DNA from: an uncultured Clostridium sp.
GTDB taxonomy: Bacteria; Bacillota; Clostridia; TANB77; CAG-508
Direction of reading: 5' to 3'
DNA length: 7,742 nt
Assembly (NCBI GenBank): GCA_900555085.1
Contig: USJU01000063.1
Span: 1-7,742 of the forward strand
The position numbers were made by a program, and so were the translations under genes. Numbering within the stretch: the stretch's first letter is position 1; each line of letters opens with the position of its first letter. Under the pieces are notes generated by a model. That model made no database searches, was not told the DNA's origin, and saw only the letters and a list, made by a program, of their open reading frames with translations. Below are positions 1 through 4,695 of this stretch, piece after piece.

Positions 1-14
1 GCGTCGCCCCTACA
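1..14. repeat. Partial GC-rich palindromic repeat, cut by window edge
   Basis: The first bases, GCGTCGCCCCTACA, are GC-rich and followed at once by AT-rich sequence. They end in the same CCCCTACA as the full copies at 61-88 and 762-789. The visible arm GTCGCCCC would need a left arm of the type GGGCGAC, which would lie outside the window. Only the right half is seen, so membership of the family is inferred from the shared tail and base composition. Confidence 0.5.
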
Positions 15-60
15 ATAAAATTAGAATTTTCCTAGAATTTAAAAATATAGATTTTCTTTG

Positions 61-88
61 CGGGTCGTCGAGGACGCCGACCCCTACA
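61..88. repeat. GC-rich palindromic repeat, intergenic copy
   Basis: This 28-base element is about 71% GC in a roughly 20% GC surround. Arms GGGTCG (62-67) and CGACCC (78-83) are complementary. An alternative inner stem CGTC/GACG (66-69/73-76) with a GAG loop is also possible. The element ends in CCCCTACA. It is identical over all 28 bases to the copy inside gerAA at 762-789, and the identity stops at both ends (g versus a before it, a versus c after it). It has no coding role here. It could be a REP-like or non-autonomous mobile element. Confidence 0.85.
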
Positions 89-112
89 ACGTCTGACATA
101 ATATTTAATAAA

Positions 113-205
113 ATGACAAATATATTTGTTTTGAAATACCGCGTAAGCGACCAAACGAGCAGTTACACCTGCGAGTGCGATTTGGAGCAATCTTCCTTTT
201 GTTAA
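113..205 (+). other. GC-shifted island with a 30-codon ORF, probably not a gene
   Basis: An ATG at 113 opens a 30-codon frame ending in TAA at 203-205. It has no Shine-Dalgarno sequence, and the peptide (MTNIFVLKYRVSDQTSSYTC at its start) matches no family I recognise. Bases 137-196 are about 53% GC (32 of 60), far above their surroundings, and can fold: CCAAA (151-155) pairs with TTTGG (181-185), and inside it GCAG (159-162) pairs with CTGC (169-172). The opposite strand is also open here and reads GRLLQIALAGVTARLVAYAV. I take this as a repeat unit or an old inserted fragment, not a translated gene. Confidence 0.35.
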
Positions 206-308
206 TTTATGTATTATTAATGTAAATATGTAAATTATATTTTATAAAAAGGTAATTTAGTTCTAAATGGTCAATAGACCATTTTCAATTCCGAAGATTG
301 CGACACCA
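182..308. repeat. Nested inverted repeats, possible miniature element
   Basis: GCAATCTTC at 187-195 is perfectly complementary to GAAGATTGC at 293-301. The match extends imperfectly outward (TTGG at 182-185 against CCAA at 305-308). The enclosed sequence is very AT-rich apart from the hairpin at 265-284. Terminal inverted repeats around a short non-coding core resemble a MITE. The arms are short and no target duplication is obvious, so chance or an unrelated RNA structure remains possible. Confidence 0.3.
265..284. other. Perfect 8-bp hairpin upstream of gerAA
   Basis: AAATGGTC (265-272) and GACCATTT (277-284) form a perfect 8-bp stem with an AATA loop. The 3' arm runs into TTTT (282-285), but most of these bases are part of the stem, so as a terminator it is weak. 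It may end a transcript entering from the left, or be the core of the inverted-repeat unit around it. Confidence 0.4.
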
Positions 309-361
309 AGGTATAAAAAACAATATATTTGGCATTTGGTAATTTTAATAAATAAAAATTT

Positions 362-367
362 TGAAAG
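362..367 (+). promoter_or_regulatory. Ribosome binding site deciding the gerAA start
   Basis: GAAAGG at 362-367 lies 8 bases before ATG 376. An in-frame TTG at 361 would extend the protein by five residues, but it overlaps this site and has only AT-rich sequence upstream. ATG 376 is therefore the better start. Confidence 0.7.
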
Positions 368-375
368 GCTTGTGT

Positions 376-2145
376 ATGAGTGTTTTAAATAAAGTTCTAA
401 ATTTGTTTAAATATGAACCTGCCCAAAATTATAATTTTGTTTTAATGGGTGATGAGCAAGAAGAAAAAAAAATAAGTTATAATGCTGAAAGTAATTCTTC
501 TGATTATAAAGTTGTTTTTTCAGATTTATCTAAAAATTTAGAATATATTAATATAAAATTTAATACTTTAATTAATTCTGATATTGTTATTAGGGAGTTT
601 AATATTTATGCTCGTAATAAACAGTATAGTGCTTTTTTATTTTATATAGATGGTATGTCTGATTCTGAATTGATTAACGATTTTGTTATTAAGCCTCTTA
701 TGCTTAGAAATAGAGCAAATACATTTGAAGATGATAGATTTTTTTTACCTCATAAAACAGACGGGTCGTCGAGGACGCCGACCCCTACACATAATTTAAA
801 TTGTATAAAAAACGATAAATTTCAAATTCCAGCAAAAAAAATAAAATGTAATGTTCATAAAAAAAATAAATTTGATTTAAAAGATTATATTTTTAATTGT
901 TTGCTTCCTCAAAATGATGTTAAGCAAACTAAGGAGTTTTCAGATTTAATTTCTGGTGTTAATTCTGGTAACTGTGCTTTATTTATAGATACTTTAGATA
1001 TTGGCTTTGATATAGATGTTAAAGGTTTTCAGCAAAGGAGTATTTCTACTCCTACAAATGAACTTGTAATTAAAGGTCCTCAGGAAGCTTTTGTTGAAAA
1101 TATTAGAACTAATACTTCCCTTTTAAGAAGAACAATTAATAATGAAAATTTAATTATTGAAAATATTGATGTTGGTAATCTTAGTAAAACTAAATGTGGA
1201 GTTTGTTATTTAAAAGATATTGCTAATAGTTCTTTAGTTGCTGAGGTTAAATATAGGTTAAATAACTTAGAAATAGATTCACTTATTTCTTCTGGTCAGT
1301 TAGAACAACTTATTGAAAAATCTAATTCTTTTGGTATTCCTCAAATTTTGTCTACAGAAAGACCAGACAAATGTGCCAAGGCTTTATATGATGGAAAAGT
1401 TATTATTTTAATAAACGGAAATCCGTATGCTTTAATTTTACCTTCAACCTTTTTAGATTTTATTTCTTCTCCTGAAGATACAAATTTAAAACCTCAATTT
1501 ACAAATTTATTAAAGTTTATTCGTTTATTTGCAATGTTTATAACGCTTCTTTTACCTAGTTTATGGATAGCTATTACAAATTTTCATCAAGAGCTTATAC
1601 CTACAGAATTATTATTTTCTATTGTTGCATCACGAGAAAATGTACCTTTTCCAGTTATTTTTGAAGTTTTTTTAATGGAATTTTCTTTTGAACTTATTCG
1701 TGAATCTAGCCTTAGAGTTCCATCACCAGTTGGCTCTACTATTGGAATTGTTGGTGCTTTGGTTTTAGGCGATGCTGCTGTTAGTGCAAGCATTGTTAGT
1801 CCTATTTTAGTTATTGTTATAGCTATAACAGGTATTGCCTCTTTTGCTATACCAGATTTTTCTTTTGGATTTCATATTCGTATTATGAGATTTGCTTTTA
1901 TATTATTCGCTTTTATTGCTGGTTTTTTAGGAATAGGTTTATTGATATTTGTTTATATAACAATTTTATGTAGTTTAAAATCTTTTGGTGTTCCTTATAT
2001 GGTTCCTTTTGCTCCATTAATAAATTCAACTGGATCTAGCTATTTTGTTCATTATGAATATAAAAGAGAACGAAGACCAGACTATTTAAATACCAAACGT
2101 CCAACTTCTCAAAAACATTTAAGTATGAAATGGAAATACAAATAA
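376..2145 (+). CDS. gerAA: Spore germination protein GerA family, A subunit
   Basis: A subunit of a Ger-type germinant receptor in the inner spore membrane. The 589-residue protein has a large soluble N-terminal half, then a membrane half from about residue 380. Family signatures are ISGVNSGN (about 192), VKGPQEAFVENIRTNTS (about 231), STERPDK (326-332), GNPYALILP, the membrane motif IVGALVLGDAAVSA (458-471) and LKSFGVPY (534-541). Hydrophobic segments lie at about 383-403, 455-493 and 504-534. It is first in an A-B-C operon; a TAA-TAG double stop ends it 50 bases before gerAB. Oddly, residues 130-138 (GSSRTPTPT) are encoded by a GC-rich palindromic repeat at 762-789, in the linker between the two N-terminal subdomains. 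The frame is intact. The family is certain; the symbol follows the A-B-C order of the Bacillus gerA operon, and the true paralogue (gerA, gerB or gerK type) and its germinant cannot be read from sequence. No clear sigma-G promoter was found. Confidence 0.95.
   Translation: MSVLNKVLNLFKYEPAQNYNFVLMGDEQEEKKISYNAESNSSDYKVVFSDLSKNLEYINIKFNTLINSDIVIREFNIYARNKQYSAFLFYIDGMSDSELINDFVIKPLMLRNRANTFEDDRFFLPHKTDGSSRTPTPTHNLNCIKNDKFQIPAKKIKCNVHKKNKFDLKDYIFNCLLPQNDVKQTKEFSDLISGVNSGNCALFIDTLDIGFDIDVKGFQQRSISTPTNELVIKGPQEAFVENIRTNTSLLRRTINNENLIIENIDVGNLSKTKCGVCYLKDIANSSLVAEVKYRLNNLEIDSLISSGQLEQLIEKSNSFGIPQILSTERPDKCAKALYDGKVIILINGNPYALILPSTFLDFISSPEDTNLKPQFTNLLKFIRLFAMFITLLLPSLWIAITNFHQELIPTELLFSIVASRENVPFPVIFEVFLMEFSFELIRESSLRVPSPVGSTIGIVGALVLGDAAVSASIVSPILVIVIAITGIASFAIPDFSFGFHIRIMRFAFILFAFIAGFLGIGLLIFVYITILCSLKSFGVPYMVPFAPLINSTGSSYFVHYEYKRERRPDYLNTKRPTSQKHLSMKWKYK
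762..789. repeat. GC-rich palindromic repeat inserted in frame in gerAA
   Basis: This copy is identical over 28 bases to the intergenic repeat at 61-88. It has the same arms, GGGTCG (763-768) and CGACCC (779-784), and the CCCCTACA tail. It uses codons rare in the rest of the gene (TCG, ACG, CCG, GGG, AGG) and is about 71% GC. It carries no stop in the gerAA frame and reads GSSRTPTPT. A CATAA pentamer stands on both sides (751-755 and 790-794). Removing one CATAA plus the element takes out 39 bases, exactly 13 codons, and joins FFLPH to NLNC in frame. Confidence 0.9.
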
Positions 2146-2148
2146 TAG

Positions 2149-2183
2149 AAAGGAGGAATTAATCAATTTTATATAATTGATTA
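2149..2183 (+). promoter_or_regulatory. Shine-Dalgarno plus hairpin before gerAB
   Basis: The only strong ribosome binding site before gerAB is AAAGGAGG at 2149-2156, 39 bases from ATG 2196, too far for normal initiation. Between them TAATCAATT (2160-2168) and AATTGATTA (2175-2183) form a perfect 9-bp stem with a 6-base loop. Folding it would leave about 15 unpaired bases between site and start. An in-frame TAA at 2187-2189 rules out an earlier start. The stem is all A-T except one G-C pair, so its strength in vivo is uncertain. Confidence 0.5.
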
Positions 2184-2195
2184 TATTAAAATTTT

Positions 2196-3302
2196 ATGAG
2201 AGATAAAATAGGTTCATTAGAAGCTCTTTCACTTTTATTGATTGTAGTGCTAAACCATGTTATTTTAAGTTTACCAAAAAATGTAATTGCAAAAACGGGT
2301 TCAAGTTCTTTATTAAATATAATTTTTGTATCTATTTTAGCCTTTTTATTTATGATGTTTATAGTTAGAATTTTTAATAAGTTTCCTGGACATGATATAT
2401 TAAATATATCCAGCTTTCTTGGTGGAAAATTTCTTAAATATTTAACTGGTATATTGTTTTTAATATATTTTATAAGTTTTTCTAGTATTACACTTAGAAA
2501 TTTCGCTGAAAATTTAAAAATAATTTATTTTCAAAATTATTCTATTACTTTAATACTATTTTTATTTATACTTGCAATTATTGGCTGCAATTATTTGGGG
2601 ATTAAATCTATTGCAAGAGGTAATTTTATTGTTTTACCTGTTTTATTTTTAAGTATAATTTTCATTTTCTTTGCTACAATGAAAAATTTTAATTACCAAG
2701 ATATTTTCCCCATTTTAGGTGATGGTTTTTATTCTACTTTTATTAGCGGAATGAGCAATATTTATGCATATTCGGCAATTGCTGTTTTTTACTTTTTACC
2801 TAAATATGTGGAATATAACTCAGAAATAAAAAGAATTGGTTATTCATTTATTATAATATCCTTTATTCTACTTTTATTTAGTATTGCAACAGTTCTTTTA
2901 ATTTTCCCGGTTATTTCAAATGCAGAACAAATTGCTCCTCTTTATTTAGCAGCAAGATTAATTGAATTTGGTAGATTTTTTCAAAGAGTGGATGCTATAT
3001 TTTTACTTGTATGGATTATTTCTGTTGTATCTTATTTAAGTTTTATTTTTGCACTTTCTATAAATATATTTAAGGACTTATTTAATCTAGAAAATTCTAA
3101 TATGCTTATATGTAGTTGGACTTTGTTATGCTTAGGAGTTAGTTTAATTCCTAAAAATTTAGTTCAAATACGTTTTTTTACAAATGTAATTTATAGAAAT
3201 ACAACTCTAGGATTAGTTTATCTATTTGGTTTTATAATTTTATTTTTAGCCAATATTAAACTTTCTAAAGAGAATAAGAAGGAGAGAGTGAACATTAAAT
3301 GA
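2196..3302 (+). CDS. gerAB: Spore germination protein, B subunit (GerAB/spore permease family)
   Basis: B subunit of the germinant receptor, an integral membrane protein of the spore permease family (amino acid/polyamine/organocation superfamily) and the subunit that binds germinant in studied receptors. The 368-residue length fits the family (about 360-370). The protein is hydrophobic throughout with about ten helices. It opens with the expected first helix (IGSLEALSLLLIVVLNHVIL), has a PILGDG motif in the middle, and shows the FFQRVDAIFLLVW motif near residue 270. It ends in a short basic tail. Its stop overlaps the gerAC start by four bases (ATGA), so the two are probably translationally coupled. 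The start has an in-frame stop just upstream and an unusually distant ribosome binding site with a hairpin in between. The germinant cannot be predicted from sequence. Confidence 0.94.
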   Translation: MRDKIGSLEALSLLLIVVLNHVILSLPKNVIAKTGSSSLLNIIFVSILAFLFMMFIVRIFNKFPGHDILNISSFLGGKFLKYLTGILFLIYFISFSSITLRNFAENLKIIYFQNYSITLILFLFILAIIGCNYLGIKSIARGNFIVLPVLFLSIIFIFFATMKNFNYQDIFPILGDGFYSTFISGMSNIYAYSAIAVFYFLPKYVEYNSEIKRIGYSFIIISFILLLFSIATVLLIFPVISNAEQIAPLYLAARLIEFGRFFQRVDAIFLLVWIISVVSYLSFIFALSINIFKDLFNLENSNMLICSWTLLCLGVSLIPKNLVQIRFFTNVIYRNTTLGLVYLFGFIILFLANIKLSKENKKERVNIK

Positions 3303-4510
3303 AAAAATTTTCTAGAATAATATTAGTTATATTAACAATTATATATATTGTTTGTTCTTTGCTTATTTATAAGGGTACAAGAGGTATAGATAATTTAGCT
3401 TATACTATTGCAATGGGAATTGATAAGGGAAGTTCAAGCAAATACAATATTTCTTTTCAATTTACCAAGCCTTCTTCTGGAAAAGATTCCTCTTCTTCTT
3501 CATCTTCCACTTCTTCTTTTGTTTATAATGTTGAAAGTGACACAATACCAACTGCAATGAATTTAATGAATAGTTATTTAAGTAAGCAAGTTAATTTAGC
3601 TCATTGTAAAGCTATTGTATTTTCAGAAGAAATTGCATCTAATGGAATTGCAGGAGAAATTTATACTTTAATTAATAATATCCAAGTAAGGCCTGATGCT
3701 TCTATTATTATTAGCAAATGCAAGGCAGTAGATTTTATAAAAAATACTGAACCAGATTTAGAAAGTTCGGCTTCCCAATATTATGAAATAACTCCTGTTT
3801 CAAATGAAAATACAGGTTTTACAGATAATGTTACTATTGGACATTTTTATGGTCAATTATGTTCAAAAACACGTGAAACATATGCTATACTGGGAAATCT
3901 AGATAAAATAAAAGATTCTAGTTCTTCTAGTAGTAATAAAGAGTCTGAAAATGGTACACAATATAAACAAAAACCTGGTACTGAAACAATAGGGCTTGCA
4001 ATTTTTAAAGATGATAAATTAGTAGGTGAACTTGGTGCAATTGAAAATATTTGTCATTTAATAGTAACTAATAATTTATCTTCCACAACAATTTCTATTC
4101 CAAGTCCACATGATAGTTCTAATTCTTTAGATTTATATATTTACAAAAACAAAAGAAATACAACAAAAGTAGAATTTATTAATGGTTCTCCATATGTTAC
4201 AGTTAATTGTAAATTACATGCAAGAATTTCTTCTGTTGATGAAGATAATGGATATACTTCTGAAGAAACAATTAATGCAATTTCTAATACTGCTAGTAAA
4301 TACTTAGAAAAGAATATTACTTCTTACTTATACAAAATTTCTAAAGTATATAATGCAGATATAGCAGGAATAGGTAACCATGCTATAAACCAGTTTTCTA
4401 CAAATAGCAAATGGAACAATTTTAATTGGAAAAATAATTTTCAAAACTGTTTTTTTAAAGTTAATGCTTCTGTTGTCGTTAAATCTGGTTATTTATTAAC
4501 CGAAACTTAA
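3299..4510 (+). CDS. gerAC: Spore germination protein, C subunit (GerAC family), atypical N-terminus
   Basis: C subunit of the germinant receptor, normally a lipoprotein on the outer face of the inner spore membrane. The 403-residue length is usual. The start of the mature part, RGIDNLAYTIAMGID, matches the family pattern RE(I/L)xxLAxxxxxGID. Further on come a KAIVFSEEIA-type segment, RPDASIIISK, and GLAIFKDDKLVGELGAIE, which marks the family's C-terminal domain. The gene overlaps gerAB by four bases; GGAGAG lies about 14 bases before the ATG. The N-terminus is odd: residues 6-24 are a hydrophobic helix, and the only cysteine (C19) is preceded by Y-I-V, not a lipobox with G/A/S at -1. The hydrophobic stretch continues past it, so a transmembrane anchor is more likely than a lipid. 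Two serine runs, near residues 63-73 and 207-212, are low-complexity loops. Family assignment is firm; the anchoring is inferred. Confidence 0.92.
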   Translation: MKKFSRIILVILTIIYIVCSLLIYKGTRGIDNLAYTIAMGIDKGSSSKYNISFQFTKPSSGKDSSSSSSSTSSFVYNVESDTIPTAMNLMNSYLSKQVNLAHCKAIVFSEEIASNGIAGEIYTLINNIQVRPDASIIISKCKAVDFIKNTEPDLESSASQYYEITPVSNENTGFTDNVTIGHFYGQLCSKTRETYAILGNLDKIKDSSSSSSNKESENGTQYKQKPGTETIGLAIFKDDKLVGELGAIENICHLIVTNNLSSTTISIPSPHDSSNSLDLYIYKNKRNTTKVEFINGSPYVTVNCKLHARISSVDEDNGYTSEETINAISNTASKYLEKNITSYLYKISKVYNADIAGIGNHAINQFSTNSKWNNFNWKNNFQNCFFKVNASVVVKSGYLLTET

Positions 4511-4529
4511 TAATTGGAGGATGAAATTT

Positions 4530-4694
4530 ATGTCTTTTATTTTATTTTTAATTTCCTTAGTAGTTTTCTTTGAAACTTTAGGCTATGCTATTTATGAAAT
4601 AAAACAAAATAAAAATATAAAAGGAGGAATAAGTGTAATTGTACTTGCTACAATTAGCTTATTTCTCCCAAGTATTATGAGTATTTTTAGGTAA
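4530..4694 (+). CDS. Small two-helix membrane protein, probable germinant receptor D subunit
   Basis: This 54-codon gene lies 19 bases after gerAC on the same strand. GGAGG (4516-4520) stands 9 bases before ATG 4530. An in-frame ATG at 4521 touches that site directly and is unlikely to be used. The protein has a hydrophobic helix at about residues 2-21, a charged hinge (EIKQNKNIKGG, 23-33) and a second helix at about 34-53, ending in an arginine. Bacillus receptor operons are known to carry small two-helix D subunits that modulate germination (the GerKD type). Position, size and topology fit that role, but I recognise no sequence motif that proves it. Its stop is one base from the convergent rnr stop. 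It is a likely translated gene; its function is inferred from context. Confidence 0.72.
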   Translation: MSFILFLISLVVFFETLGYAIYEIKQNKNIKGGISVIVLATISLFLPSIMSIFR

Positions 4695-4695
4695 T

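Noticed and set aside
310..339. Possible sigma-G promoter of the gerA operon: GGTATA, 17 bases, then CATTTGG
   Set aside because: The -35-like box and spacing fit, but the -10 keeps only CAT of the CATNNTA pattern. The intact CATAATA at 97-103 has no -35 at the right distance.
361..375. TTG start at 361 for gerAA
   Set aside because: It overlaps the ribosome binding site used by ATG 376 and has no site of its own.
1..375. CRISPR array suggested by repeated GC-rich units
   Set aside because: The units are irregularly spaced, palindromic throughout and far apart; there are no regular spacers.
1587..1793. Reverse-strand ORF within gerAA
   Set aside because: It lies opposite the strongly conserved membrane motifs of GerAA and has no ribosome binding site or family match.
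4621..4680. AAGGAGG inside the small membrane gene as a start signal for a further ORF
   Set aside because: The following GTG is immediately followed by TAA; the motif simply encodes Lys-Gly-Gly.
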